Positions 36,580-45,391 of a DNA stretch of 64,000 bases are shown here, one piece after another. Position numbers and translations under genes: made by a program. Every line of letters begins with the position of its first letter. The first letter of the stretch is position 1. The notes below the pieces were generated by a model that was not told where the DNA came from, made no database searches, and worked only from the letters and a program-made list of their open reading frames with translations. Source of the stretch: Halobacterium sp. CBA1132 (GTDB taxonomy: Archaea; Halobacteriota; Halobacteria; Halobacteriales; Halobacteriaceae); contig NZ_BCMZ01000001.1 of assembly GCF_001485535.1 (NCBI RefSeq), positions 868,001 through 932,000 on the forward strand, written 5' to 3'.

Positions 36580-38259
36580 TCAGTCGTCGAGGCGCGGCAC
36601 GTCCAGCGTGACGACGGTGCCCGTCGGCTCGTTGTCCGCGAACGTCACGCGCCCGCCAGCGATGTCCGTGCCCCAGTGAATCAGCCACAGGCCGAGGCCG
36701 CTGGCGTGGTGCAGGGGTGTCTCGGTCCCGCGCTCAAGGGCCGCGTACTCGCTCTCGTCGACGCCGGGTCCGTTGTCGGTGACGCGAATCTCGACGCGGT
36801 CGGCTCCCACTTCGACGTCGACATCCACGTGCGGGTCGTCGCTGGTGTTGTGCTCGGCGGCGTTCTCGAGGACGTTCCAGACGACGGCTCCGAGCGTCGC
36901 CGGCAACTGGCAGCCCGGCGGGAACGCCGAGACATCGACAGTCACGTCGGGGTACGTGTCGCGGAGTCGCCGCACGCGGCCGTCGAGCAGTTCGTCGAGG
37001 TTCGCCGGCACCTGTGTGTCCTCCTCGCGTTCGAGGAGGTCGACGATGACGCGCGCCTTCTCGCCGAGCGCTCCGATTCTAGCCGCGCGCTGCTCGATAA
37101 TGTCGACGGCTTCGCGCTCCTTGTCGGAGTCCGGGGAGAGCTGGCTCGCGTACCCGAGAATCATCTGGGTGTCGGTGCGAACGTTGTGTCGGAACGCGCG
37201 GTTCAGGACTTCGAGGCGCTGCTTCTGCCGGAGGTACCGACTGACGTCGTGGAACGTGACGACGCGCCCGATGAGCCGGTCGCGGATGTCGTGGACGGGC
37301 GTCACGGACGCGTCGAACGGTGTCGGGTCGCCGTCGACGTCGATGGTGACGTGCTCGGGCCGGCAGTCCGCGTCGAGCGGGCCGAGCGACGGCAGCATCG
37401 AGGACACCGACTCCCCGATGGCGTCGGCGCGCGCGCGGCCCAACAGCAGTTCCGCGCTCTCGTTGGCGTCGACGACGTAGCCGTGACTGTCGACGACGAG
37501 CGCGGCGTCGTCCATCCGCTCGAAGACGAGTCGGCGCGCCCGCCAGTTCGGCGCGGGGATCTTGCTGAAGAGGTTGAACTGCGTGAGCGCGCCGAGGAAC
37601 GCCACGCCGGTGGCGGCGAACGCGATTGGCGTGGGGTCGAACTCGGGCAGCGGGAGCAGGCCCGCGACCGAGAGGATGTTCGTCACCCACGGCGTCAGCG
37701 ACCCGAACAGGAGGGCGGCGCTCTGCCCGCGGAACAGCATCGCGTTGCTCCGAATCAGCCCGACGAGCGGGATGAACCCGAGCACGCCGAGCACGTACGT
37801 GTATGCCGCGACCACCCAGTACCACGGCCCGCCGGTGCGGTAGAGTAACTCGAGGTCGCCGTAGGAGACCACGCTCGTCGACTGGTAGAGCAGGTCGTGG
37901 GAACTGCTGGTCGCCGCCAACAGCACGGTGACGGCGGGTACGACGGCGAGTCCGGCGACCACCTGCGGGCGCACGTACTCGTCGCGGCCGGTGTACGCGA
38001 GCGTGAACAGCAGCCACGAGAGGGGGATGACAACCACGCCGACCCACTGGACGTCCGACCAGAGCATCTTCCGCGCGACGGATTCCGCCTGCAGTTCGAA
38101 CACGAGGAATCCCGCCCACCAGACGACGCCGCCGAGCATGAGGACCAGCGCCGACGCGCCCGGCTCGGGGCGTTCCCGCCACGCCAACAGCGCCGCGGCG
38201 ACGCTCACTGCGACGCTGACCAGCAGCACTGCCGTCAGGGCGTCGGTGACCCCAATCAC
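36580..38259 (-). CDS. Sensor histidine kinase with 7TM N-terminal domain and PAS
   Basis: A 559-residue kinase. The N-terminal 215 residues hold about seven hydrophobic helices (His_kinase_N_7TM type), then a PAS domain (about 235-340; DDAALVVDSHGYVVDANESAELLLGR), a DHp helix with the phospho-accepting His in FRHNVRTD (about residue 354) and a HATPase with VVWNVLENAAEHN, VTDNGPGVDESEY and HASGLGLWLIHWG. It senses an unknown signal through the membrane part. No response regulator lies beside it, so its partner is elsewhere, as is common for haloarchaeal kinases. Confidence 0.92.
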   Translation of the reverse strand: MIGVTDALTAVLLVSVAVSVAAALLAWRERPEPGASALVLMLGGVVWWAGFLVFELQAESVARKMLWSDVQWVGVVVIPLSWLLFTLAYTGRDEYVRPQVVAGLAVVPAVTVLLAATSSSHDLLYQSTSVVSYGDLELLYRTGGPWYWVVAAYTYVLGVLGFIPLVGLIRSNAMLFRGQSAALLFGSLTPWVTNILSVAGLLPLPEFDPTPIAFAATGVAFLGALTQFNLFSKIPAPNWRARRLVFERMDDAALVVDSHGYVVDANESAELLLGRARADAIGESVSSMLPSLGPLDADCRPEHVTIDVDGDPTPFDASVTPVHDIRDRLIGRVVTFHDVSRYLRQKQRLEVLNRAFRHNVRTDTQMILGYASQLSPDSDKEREAVDIIEQRAARIGALGEKARVIVDLLEREEDTQVPANLDELLDGRVRRLRDTYPDVTVDVSAFPPGCQLPATLGAVVWNVLENAAEHNTSDDPHVDVDVEVGADRVEIRVTDNGPGVDESEYAALERGTETPLHHASGLGLWLIHWGTDIAGGRVTFADNEPTGTVVTLDVPRLDD

Positions 38260-38339
38260 TGTTCATTCAGATAGGTCCTGTGATTGTAAAAGCCGTGACG
38301 GTCAGCGAACGTTGCCGCATGTGGCGCCGACGCGGCCGA

Positions 38340-39275
38340 CTACATCACGGCGACCACGGCCAGTACCGCGCCGACGACTACGTACTCGAACTCGGGCGCG
38401 ACCGTCAGCCACGGATGGTCGGCGTAGCGCACCAGCAGGGTCGTGACGACCAGCGAGTACGCGAGGCCCGCGCCGAGCGCGAACGCGACCACGAGCGAGA
38501 GGTAGCCCGCGGTGACGGCGTACGCGAGGAGCGCCGCGGTGGCGACGTCGACGGCGTAGAGCGCGAGTCGTGTGCGTTCGACGCCAATCACGACTGGGAG
38601 CGTGCGGACGCCGGCCTCCCGGTCGCCCGCTCGGTCGCGGACGTTCGGGAGTTCGGTGTCGACGAACGACCGCAGGAAGAAGTACGCGAACACGACCACG
38701 ACGGCGGGGGTCACGCCGCGGTCCGCGAACGCCACCGGCAGGAACGTCAACGACACCGCCCACGCCAGCGCGACGACGGCCGTGTTGACGAGGAGGACGT
38801 CTTTCAGTCGCCGCAGCCCCGCGCCGATGCGCGGCAGCCAGTCGCTGGCGTACAGCACCCAGAACGCGCCCGGGAGCAGCGCCAGCGCGAGCGCCAGCGG
38901 TCCGCCGAGCATCGCGAGCGCGACGGCGACGCCGTACGCGAGCGCCGCCGCGGCGTACAGCGTGCCCTCGTAGCGGCGCACGAACGCGGCCTGCCCGGGT
39001 TTGTCGATTTCGTCGTCGTCGACGTCGGCGATGCGGTCGTTCGCGTAGACCGCGAACGCCACCAGTCCGACCACCGCGGGCGCGGGACTCGGTGGCAGCG
39101 ACAGCACTGCCATCGCGATACCCACCTCGACGACCGTAATCACCGAGAGGTACGCCGAACTGTAGAACAGGAGCGTCCAGAGTCGTTTCACGCCCGCGAG
39201 AACGCGAGCGAACTGTACGAGCAACCACGCCGAGTCGCCGGGGAACATCGCCCGGCGGTCTTCTTTCTGTGACAT
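38340..39275 (-). CDS. UbiA-family prenyltransferase
   Basis: A 311-residue integral membrane protein with about eight or nine helices. The first Asp-rich motif is YANDRIADVDDDEID (about residue 78) and the second is PNVRDRAGDREAG (about residue 207); they bind the magnesium-diphosphate of a prenyl donor. Family members attach prenyl groups to quinone precursors, glycerol-phosphate lipids or carotenoids (lycopene elongase). Context does not choose among them. ATG 39275 is preferred over an upstream GTG at 39323, because the upstream extension is Arg/His-rich and non-conserved in appearance. Confidence 0.88.
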   Translation of the reverse strand: MSQKEDRRAMFPGDSAWLLVQFARVLAGVKRLWTLLFYSSAYLSVITVVEVGIAMAVLSLPPSPAPAVVGLVAFAVYANDRIADVDDDEIDKPGQAAFVRRYEGTLYAAAALAYGVAVALAMLGGPLALALALLPGAFWVLYASDWLPRIGAGLRRLKDVLLVNTAVVALAWAVSLTFLPVAFADRGVTPAVVVVFAYFFLRSFVDTELPNVRDRAGDREAGVRTLPVVIGVERTRLALYAVDVATAALLAYAVTAGYLSLVVAFALGAGLAYSLVVTTLLVRYADHPWLTVAPEFEYVVVGAVLAVVAVM

Positions 39276-39337
39276 CGGTTGTGTCGCCGGGCGGCTGTGC
39301 CGTCCGGCGTGGAACGTAACCACACACTCCCGCTTAG

Positions 39338-39380
39338 TAGTGTTTTCATTTAGTCAAATATCAAACTAGAAAATACCTAT
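39338..39380. promoter_or_regulatory. AT-rich intergenic element between the UbiA gene and a small gene
   Basis: About 43 bases of markedly AT-rich DNA (for example TTTTCATTTAGTCAAATATC) stand out in this GC-rich sequence. They lie upstream of both divergent genes (UbiA at 39275 on the minus strand and the small gene at 39431), so they may hold promoter or operator sequence for either. I see no perfect inverted repeat. Confidence 0.4.
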
Positions 39381-39430
39381 CGTGACCCGCGACGCGCAGG
39401 TTTTTCCGCGACGACGGTGTACCGCCGACT

Positions 39431-39880
39431 ATGGCTCTCGACGCGCCCGCACCCGACCCGCCCGAACTGGAGGGCGACCCCGACGAGTACGACGACGTGA
39501 CCGTGCAGGGCACCGACTACCACCGCGACGACCTCGAAGCGTTCCTCCGTGACGGCGCGTGGGAGGAGGCCTTCGAGTCGTGGGCGGCGGAGACGGATTT
39601 GAGCCGCGAGGCGTTCGACGTCGCCGTGGACCTCGCGCTCTTCGACCGCTTCGACTTCTTCTGGGACGACTTCGCGGACCGCGTCGGCTACCACGCGCCC
39701 GGCCTCCCGGAGAACTGGCGCGAGCGCAACATCCACCCCGAACTGAACTCGTGGGAGACCGTCTCCGCCATCAACGCGTCGCTGGCGGAACTCGGCGCGG
39801 AAGCCTCGCGACTGCTCAAGGAGGAGTACGTCGACTGGGAGGCGGAGTACGACGCGCCCGACGACCTCCCAGAGTTCTAG
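39431..39880 (+). CDS. Conserved acidic protein, function unknown
   Basis: A 149-residue very acidic protein with many aromatic residues (FDRFDFFWDDFADRVGYHAPG around residues 73-93 and LPENWRERNIHPELNSW). It is probably alpha-helical, with no signal or membrane segment and no cysteine. No family recognised. It opens MALDAPAPDPPELEGDPDEYDD and its last codons share CTAG with the convergent membrane-protein gene. Confidence 0.7.
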   Translation: MALDAPAPDPPELEGDPDEYDDVTVQGTDYHRDDLEAFLRDGAWEEAFESWAAETDLSREAFDVAVDLALFDRFDFFWDDFADRVGYHAPGLPENWRERNIHPELNSWETVSAINASLAELGAEASRLLKEEYVDWEAEYDAPDDLPEF

Positions 39881-40164
39881 CGGTCGTTGCTAGAACGGGC
39901 CCACCGGTACAGCGTAGCGGCGAGAATGGCCACTCCGTAGAGGTACACCGCTAAGAAGACCGTGTACGCCCATCCGGTGAGGCCGGGGAGGAGCGGATTC
40001 TGTATCAGGTCGGACCCGGCAATCAGTAGGTAGCCGGGAATCTGGACGAACTGCACCTGCACCAGCGTCGAGACGGCGACAAGGGCGACTGCAACCACGA
40101 AGGCACTCAAGACATCTCCCCCGATGAACCGGTCCGAGGCCCGACTGGAGGCGCTGACAGCCAT
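39877..40164 (-). CDS. Small two-helix membrane protein with relaxed codon use
   Basis: A 95-residue protein with hydrophobic segments at about residues 20-43 and 62-86 and a short Arg/Asp tail. ATG 40164 (MAVSASSR) is preferred; the frame is open 20 codons further upstream. Its third-position use is looser than that of its neighbours (codons such as GGA, GAT, GTT, GCA, CTA, ATA and TTA appear), suggesting either weak constraint or recent acquisition. No family recognised. Confidence 0.6.
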   Translation of the reverse strand: MAVSASSRASDRFIGGDVLSAFVVAVALVAVSTLVQVQFVQIPGYLLIAGSDLIQNPLLPGLTGWAYTVFLAVYLYGVAILAATLYRWARSSNDR

Positions 40165-40260
40165 AGAGAAAGCTACGTGAGGCGACAATGTATGTCTACC
40201 GGCTGAACCGACCGGCTGTTTCACTCAGGCCGAGAATACCGCGTCGAAAGCGCTGCTACG

Positions 40261-41583
40261 TCAGTCCTCGACCGCAGCCGCGGCGTTGATAATCGTCTCC
40301 TCGCCGAACGCGGGGCCGACCAACTGGAGGCCGACGGGGAGGCCGTCGGACTCGCCGGCGGGCACCGAGATGGCGGGGAGGTTCGCGAGGTTCACGGGCG
40401 TCGTGTTCGCGTCCGCGAGGTACATCTTCAGCGGGTCGTCGAGGCTCTCGCCCAGCTCGGGCGGGAGAATCGGCATCGTCGGCGAGGCGAGCACGTCGAC
40501 GTCCTCGAACGCCTCGTCGAAGTCCTGTTTCACCCACGCGCGGGCCTCTTGGGCCTGCTTGTAGTACTTGTCGTGGTAGCCCGCCGACAGGGCGTACGTT
40601 CCGAGGAGGACGCGGCGTTTCACCTCGTCGCCGAAGCCCTCCGAGCGCGCTTCGGCGAACGACTCGTTCCAGTTGCCGTCGTATCCGCCGCTGTTGCCGT
40701 ACCGGACGCCGTCGAAGCGCGCGAGGTTCGAGGACGCCTCCGACATCGCGATGACGTAGTACGCCGCGACGGCGTACTCGACCGACGGCAGGCTGACTTC
40801 TTCGACGCTCGCGCCCTGCTCGCGGAGGTCGTCGATGGCCGCGTCGAACGCTTCCACTACGCCGTCTTCGGCGCCCTCCACGAGTTCCGTGGGCACGCCA
40901 ATCGTGAGGCCGTCGACGTCACCGTCGGCGGCGCTCGCGAAGTCCGTGTCCGCGCCCTCCTCGCTCGTCTCGCGGGCGTCGCCCGCTCGACCGTCCGAGG
41001 TGCTGCGCACCTCGCGGGTGGTGCCGTCGTTCTCGTCCGGCCCCGCGATGACGTCCAGAAGCGCCGCGGCGTCCTCGACGGTCGGCGCGATGGGACCGAT
41101 TTGTTCGAGGCTGTTCGCGTACGCGACCAGTCCGTACCGGGAGACGAGCCCGTAGGTCGGCTTGATGCCGACGACGCCGCAGAACGCCGCGGGACACCGA
41201 ATCGACCCGCCAGTGTCCGTGCCGAGCGCGAGGTCCGCGTCGCCCGCCGCGACCGCCGCCGCGCTGCCGCCCGAAGAGCCACCGGGAACGTGGTCCTCGT
41301 CGACGGGGTTCTTCGTCGCGCCGAAGTACGACGTCTCCGTGGTCGTCCCCATCCCGAACTCGTCCATGTTCGTCTTCCCGGGGATGGTCGCGCCCGCGTC
41401 TTTGAGGCGTTCGACGACGGTGGCGTCGTACGGCGGGACGTACGCTTCGAGCATCTTCGACCCGCAGGTCGTCCGGACGCCCTCCGTGGAGATGTTGTCC
41501 TTGACGGCGACGGTCTTCCCGGCGAGCGGGCCGTCGTCGCTGCCCTCGATTTCCTCGTCGGTGATGTACGCGTTCAGGCTCAT
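40261..41583 (-). CDS. gatA: Aspartyl/glutamyl-tRNA amidotransferase subunit A
   Basis: A 440-residue amidase that supplies ammonia to GatB for converting misacylated Asp- or Glu-tRNA to the amide form. The Ser-cisSer-Lys triad is intact: Lys28 in VAVKDNIS, Ser103 in GGSSGGSA and Ser127 in GTDTGGSIRC. An acidic insertion (TREVRSTSDGRAGDARETSEEGADTD, about residues 180-215) is a halophilic embellishment. The ATG at 41583 overlaps the gatC stop, marking a gatCA operon; gatB is not in the window. Confidence 0.97.
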   Translation of the reverse strand: MSLNAYITDEEIEGSDDGPLAGKTVAVKDNISTEGVRTTCGSKMLEAYVPPYDATVVERLKDAGATIPGKTNMDEFGMGTTTETSYFGATKNPVDEDHVPGGSSGGSAAAVAAGDADLALGTDTGGSIRCPAAFCGVVGIKPTYGLVSRYGLVAYANSLEQIGPIAPTVEDAAALLDVIAGPDENDGTTREVRSTSDGRAGDARETSEEGADTDFASAADGDVDGLTIGVPTELVEGAEDGVVEAFDAAIDDLREQGASVEEVSLPSVEYAVAAYYVIAMSEASSNLARFDGVRYGNSGGYDGNWNESFAEARSEGFGDEVKRRVLLGTYALSAGYHDKYYKQAQEARAWVKQDFDEAFEDVDVLASPTMPILPPELGESLDDPLKMYLADANTTPVNLANLPAISVPAGESDGLPVGLQLVGPAFGEETIINAAAAVED

Positions 41584-41858
41584 TACGACACCTTCGGGCC
41601 CTTGAAGCGCCCGTCCTCGCTGTCGTCGGCGTTCTGCAGGGCCTGCTCCTGCGTGAGGCTGTCCTCGACCTCGTCGCTGCGCATCACGTTCACGAGGTCG
41701 GGTTCGGCCTCGACTTCGGGCACCTCTTCGAGTGCTTCGAAGTGTTCGAGGATGTCGCCGAACTGGTCGGCGAACTGCGCGCGCTCCTCGTCGTCGAGGT
41801 CCACGCGCGCGAGGTCCGCGACGTGCTCGACCTCGTCGGCGTCCACAGAATCGCTCAT
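41583..41858 (-). CDS. gatC: Aspartyl/glutamyl-tRNA amidotransferase subunit C
   Basis: A 91-residue small subunit that wraps around GatA and stabilises it on GatB. The family signature is visible in VEHVADLARVDLDDEERAQFADQFGDILEHFEAL. The ATG at 41858 (MSDSVD) follows a weak TATA-like sequence on the minus strand. Stop and gatA start overlap by one base. This gene is divergent from tfb with a 150-bp gap. Confidence 0.95.
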   Translation of the reverse strand: MSDSVDADEVEHVADLARVDLDDEERAQFADQFGDILEHFEALEEVPEVEAEPDLVNVMRSDEVEDSLTQEQALQNADDSEDGRFKGPKVS

Positions 41859-42008
41859 GTCTCCGGAGTCGCGCGTGGCGTCGGTAAGCGTTTCGATGCC
41901 CCACGACCCCGGGGCGTGTGCGACTTTCTGCCACAGTCCTTTTGTGCGGTCGGCCCTACTGTCTACGCGTATTAGACCCTTCCTCGACCACAGAAACCCA
42001 AATGCTCC

Positions 42009-42992
42009 ATGAGTGACACCACGCGAACCCGCGACGTGCGCGAGGACGCCGAGAGCGAAACCGAAGACGAGCGCGAAGCCGTCGACGAGGAACTCCACTG
42101 CCCCGAGTGCGGTGGCAACCTCGCCGTCGACGACGAGCGCGGGGAGACCGTCTGCGAGGACTGCGGCCTCGTCGTCGAGGAGGATAGTATCGACCGCGGC
42201 CCCGAGTGGCGCGCGTTCGGCAGCGAGGAGAACGACCAGAAGTCCCGCGTCGGCGCGCCGACGACGAACATGATGCACGACAAGGGGCTGTCGACGAACA
42301 TCGGCTGGCAGGACAAAGACGCCTACGGCAACTCCCTGTCCAGCAGTCAGCGCCAGAAGATGCAGCGCCTCCGCAAGTGGAACGAGCGCTTCCGCACGCG
42401 AACGTCGAAAGAACGGAATCTGAAGCAAGCGCTCGGCGAAATCGAGCGGATGGCCTCCGCGCTCGGCCTCCCGAAGAACGTCCGCGAGACGGCCTCCGTC
42501 ATCTACCGCCGCGCCCTCGACGAGGACCTGCTGCCGGGTCGCTCCATCGAGGGCGTCGCCACGAGCTCCCTGTACGCCGCCGCTCGGCAGGCCGGCGCCC
42601 CTCGGAGTCTCGACGAGGTGGCGAACGTCAGCCGCGTCGAGCGCGACGAAATCGCGCGCACGTACCGCTACGTCGCCCGCGAACTCGGCCTCGAAGTCGC
42701 GCCCACGGACCCCGCGAGCTACGTCCCGCGGTTCTGCTCGGACCTCGGACTCACCGACGAGGTCGAACGACGCGCCCGCGACCTCCTGGAGAGCGCCGAA
42801 AAGGCAGGCCTCTACTCCGGGAAATCCCCCGTAGGGCTCGCTGCCGCGGCGGTGTACGCCGCCAGCCTGCTCGTCGACGAGCGCATCACGCAGAGCCAAG
42901 TCAGCGACGTCGCGAACGTCAGCGAAGTCACCATCCGCAACCGCTACCACGAGATTCTGGAGGCCGGCGGGGAGGCGAACGTCGAAGCCTGA
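42009..42992 (+). CDS. tfb: Transcription initiation factor IIB (TFB)
   Basis: A 327-residue general transcription factor. An N-terminal zinc ribbon (HCPECGGN and VCEDCGLVVEE, about residues 31-57) is followed by the B-reader/linker (PEWRAFGSEE) and two cyclin folds (about 120-215 and 220-315), ending with a region containing VANVSEVTIRNRYHEIL, which reads the BRE upstream of the TATA box. Haloarchaea carry several TFB paralogues, so this is one of a set and I do not assign a letter. A TATTAGA box lies at 33-39 bp before the start. Confidence 0.97.
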   Translation: MSDTTRTRDVREDAESETEDEREAVDEELHCPECGGNLAVDDERGETVCEDCGLVVEEDSIDRGPEWRAFGSEENDQKSRVGAPTTNMMHDKGLSTNIGWQDKDAYGNSLSSSQRQKMQRLRKWNERFRTRTSKERNLKQALGEIERMASALGLPKNVRETASVIYRRALDEDLLPGRSIEGVATSSLYAAARQAGAPRSLDEVANVSRVERDEIARTYRYVARELGLEVAPTDPASYVPRFCSDLGLTDEVERRARDLLESAEKAGLYSGKSPVGLAAAAVYAASLLVDERITQSQVSDVANVSEVTIRNRYHEILEAGGEANVEA

Positions 42993-43038
42993 CGCCCCCG
43001 GAGCGTAACCCCTATCTGCCGCGTCGCGAACCTCCGCT

Positions 43039-43509
43039 ATGGAGACGACGCGTCACTTCACCGCCACCGTCTACGTCGTCAACGACGGCGCCACTGCGCT
43101 CCACGAACACGACCGCCTCGGCCTCACGATTCCGCCGGGCGGCCACGTGGACCGCGACGAACTCCCGCACGAAGCCGGCAAACGCGAAGTCGAGGAGGAG
43201 ACCGGCTTAGAGCCGACGCTGCTCGGGGAAGCGCCGGACGTGCCCGCGCCCGACGGCTTCGCGCTGCCGTCGCCGCGCTACCAGCTCTGCTACGACATCA
43301 ACGTCCACGAGGACGGCACGGTCGGCCACCAGCACATCGACCACGTCTACTTCGCGACCGTTCCCTCACGGGACATCGACCCCGCGGACGGCGAAGCGGG
43401 CGTCGACGCGTGGACGTGGTACGACCCCACGGACCTCCGCGAGAGCGACCTCGACGCCGACACTGTCCAAATCGCGCTAGAGGCCATCGGCGCTGCCAGC
43501 GACGCGTAG
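43039..43509 (+). CDS. NUDIX hydrolase
   Basis: A 156-residue NUDIX protein. The NUDIX box is recognisable as GGHVDRDELPHEAGKREVEEETGL (Gx5Ex7REUxEExGU; here Gly46-like start, catalytic REVEEE). Such enzymes cleave nucleoside diphosphates linked to another group, including oxidised nucleotides or sugar nucleotides. The position before the asparagine-synthase-like and PHP genes is convergent, so no operon link is implied. The stop lies immediately before the stop of that gene. Confidence 0.9.
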   Translation: METTRHFTATVYVVNDGATALHEHDRLGLTIPPGGHVDRDELPHEAGKREVEEETGLEPTLLGEAPDVPAPDGFALPSPRYQLCYDINVHEDGTVGHQHIDHVYFATVPSRDIDPADGEAGVDAWTWYDPTDLRESDLDADTVQIALEAIGAASDA

Positions 43510-44573
43510 TCAGCCTAGCCGGTTCCGGATGTACTTCGTGACGTGGTCGTCCATCCGGCGCTTGAACCCCGCCCGCCGCGCGAGCCGGTCGACCTCGCGG
43601 GCGACGAGGCTGCCGTACTGGACGGCCTTCTTCTCGCGGTCGCAGACCGCGTCCGGGAGTCGCTCGCGCGCCGCCCCCCGGAGCGCGCGCTTCCGCGTCT
43701 CTCCCGACACCAGCCACTCCTCGGGGAGTTCCAGCGCCGCGCGCACGACGTCGTCGTGGAGCAGCGGCGTCACCGGTTCGACGCCCGCCGCACGCACGGC
43801 GCGCACGTCTCGCTCCAGTTGCTCGGGCAGCGTCTCCAGCACCTCGCGGCGCGCCTCTCGGACGGTGTCGGCGTCCGTCCGCGGGTCGTCGGGTGCAGCC
43901 GCGACCTTCGCGTACCCGCCGAACAGTTCGTCTGCGCCCTGTCCGAGTGCCAGCCGAGAGAAGCCGTCGCTGGCGGCGCGCTCGGCGACGAGATAGATGG
44001 GGAGCGCGATTTGGACGGCCATCGCGTTCGTGCGGCCGATTGCGCGCGCCACCTTGGGAATCGCGGCTTCGATGTCGTCCAGCGTCACCTCGTGGACGCG
44101 CAGGTCGTCGGCGCGCCCCATCGCCGCTGCCGACTCCCGCGCCGCCTCGATGTCCGCGCAGCCCTCGTATCCGACGACGTACAGCGGCGCGTCGAGGCCG
44201 ACGGCGACGAGCGCGGAGTCCACACCCCCGAGAACGCGACCGCGAGGCCGTCCTCGGACACGTCGAGCGCCCCGTCGAGCGCGTCTCGAACGGTTCCCAC
44301 GGGGTCGTCGGCGCTCGCGGGCGGGTCGGGGAGTTGCCACGCGCGCCGCGTCTCGCCGTTCTCGCGGACGTGGCCGGCGGGCAGCAGCGTCGGGTCGTCG
44401 AGGTCGCTGGGGTCACTGCTCCACGCCCCGCCGTCGACGTAACAGAGGTCGCGCCCGAGCACGTCCCGGATGAGGCGGCCGTCAGCGAGGCGCCCGGCGA
44501 ATCCGTCGGTGCCGGGGAGCGGATTCTCGTCGTCGAGCGCCCTGTGGACTGTCGCGTCGAGGGCGTCGTCCAT
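43510..44573 (-). pseudogene. Asparagine synthase-like protein, frameshifted in the PP-loop
   Basis: Two overlapping frames join into one 354-residue protein if one base is restored. The upstream frame (44573 leftwards) runs MDDALDATVHRAL and ends at AVAFSG; the downstream frame (to 43510) continues with GVDSALVAVGLDAPLYVV. Together they give FSGGVDSA, the ATP-pyrophosphatase PP-loop of asparagine synthetases. The break is at a run of five C on the plus strand (44225-44229), where six would keep the frame. The remainder (GQGADELFGGYAKV, VEPVTPLLHDDVV, EKKAVQYGS, YIRNRLG) is well preserved and GC-ending. There is no N-terminal Cys glutaminase domain, so the intact protein would be an ammonia-using or other PP-loop enzyme. 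A sequencing error and a genuine mutation are both possible. Confidence 0.85.
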
Positions 44574-44576
44574 CCG

Positions 44577-45260
44577 TCAGAAGAACTCCGCGAGGCGGTT
44601 CTTCACGCGGCGCTTGGCGCCGCCCGCCGCCTGCCGGAAACTGATGCGCCACGGCGTGCGCTTGCCCTCCACGCTCGTCCGGCCGTCCCGGATGGCGTCG
44701 AGGATGCCGTCGAGCGAGCGCTCGTCGGCGCCGACGCGGGTCACCGCCTGCCCCACCATCTCCGCGATGTGGGCGTCGCTGCCCGCGGTCATCGGGAGGT
44801 TGTGGGTGCGCGCGAACCGCTCGGCTTTGCGGTTCGCGCGGCCCGTCAGCAGCCGCGAGTTGTACACCTCGATGGCGTCGGCGGACGCCAGCGTCGCCGT
44901 CGAGATGTTCGGCGCGACGCCGCTTCGCGAGGACTGGAACGGGTGGGGGACGACGGCGAGACCGCCGCGGTCGCGAATCTCGTCGAGCGTGTCCACGAAC
45001 GGCTCGCCCGACGGCACCGCCTCCTCGACGCCGAGGGCGAGGACGTGGCCGTCAGCGCTGGTCACCTCCATCCCGGGGATGCCGACGAGGCCGTACTCCT
45101 CGGCGAGGTCGGCGGCCCGGAGGCTCGCCTCGATTTCGTCGTGGTCGGTGACCGCGAGCGCGTCGAGCCCCACCGCCTGCGCCTGCTCTAAGAGCATCTC
45201 GACGGGGTCGCGGCCGTCGTAGGAGAGTTCGGAGTGCGCGTGGAGTTCGACGGAAAGCAC
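44577..45260 (-). CDS. PHP-domain phosphoesterase
   Basis: A 227-residue PHP-family metallo-hydrolase. Motifs: VELHAHSELS at the N-terminus (HxH), ALAVTDHDE (TDHxE), VVPHPF and SDAHIAEMVG, giving the trinuclear metal site of phosphatases or nucleases of this family. The GTG start at 45260 gives MLSVELHAHS, the family's usual beginning; longer frames add an Arg-rich stretch that looks non-coding. The gene ends 3 bases before the start of the asparagine-synthase-like gene, so the two form an operon with a possible shared pathway. It is divergent from purL. Confidence 0.87.
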   Translation of the reverse strand: MLSVELHAHSELSYDGRDPVEMLLEQAQAVGLDALAVTDHDEIEASLRAADLAEEYGLVGIPGMEVTSADGHVLALGVEEAVPSGEPFVDTLDEIRDRGGLAVVPHPFQSSRSGVAPNISTATLASADAIEVYNSRLLTGRANRKAERFARTHNLPMTAGSDAHIAEMVGQAVTRVGADERSLDGILDAIRDGRTSVEGKRTPWRISFRQAAGGAKRRVKNRLAEFF

Positions 45261-45391
45261 GCCTGCAGGTAACGCGGGGGTGGCCAAAAGCGCCCCGGTA
45301 CGGGCTCGTTCGGCCGACGCCCCACGCAGATAGTGGGCACGTCCGTGCACATGGAAACGACTAAACGCTCGCGGAAGGACCACGAAGGTGA

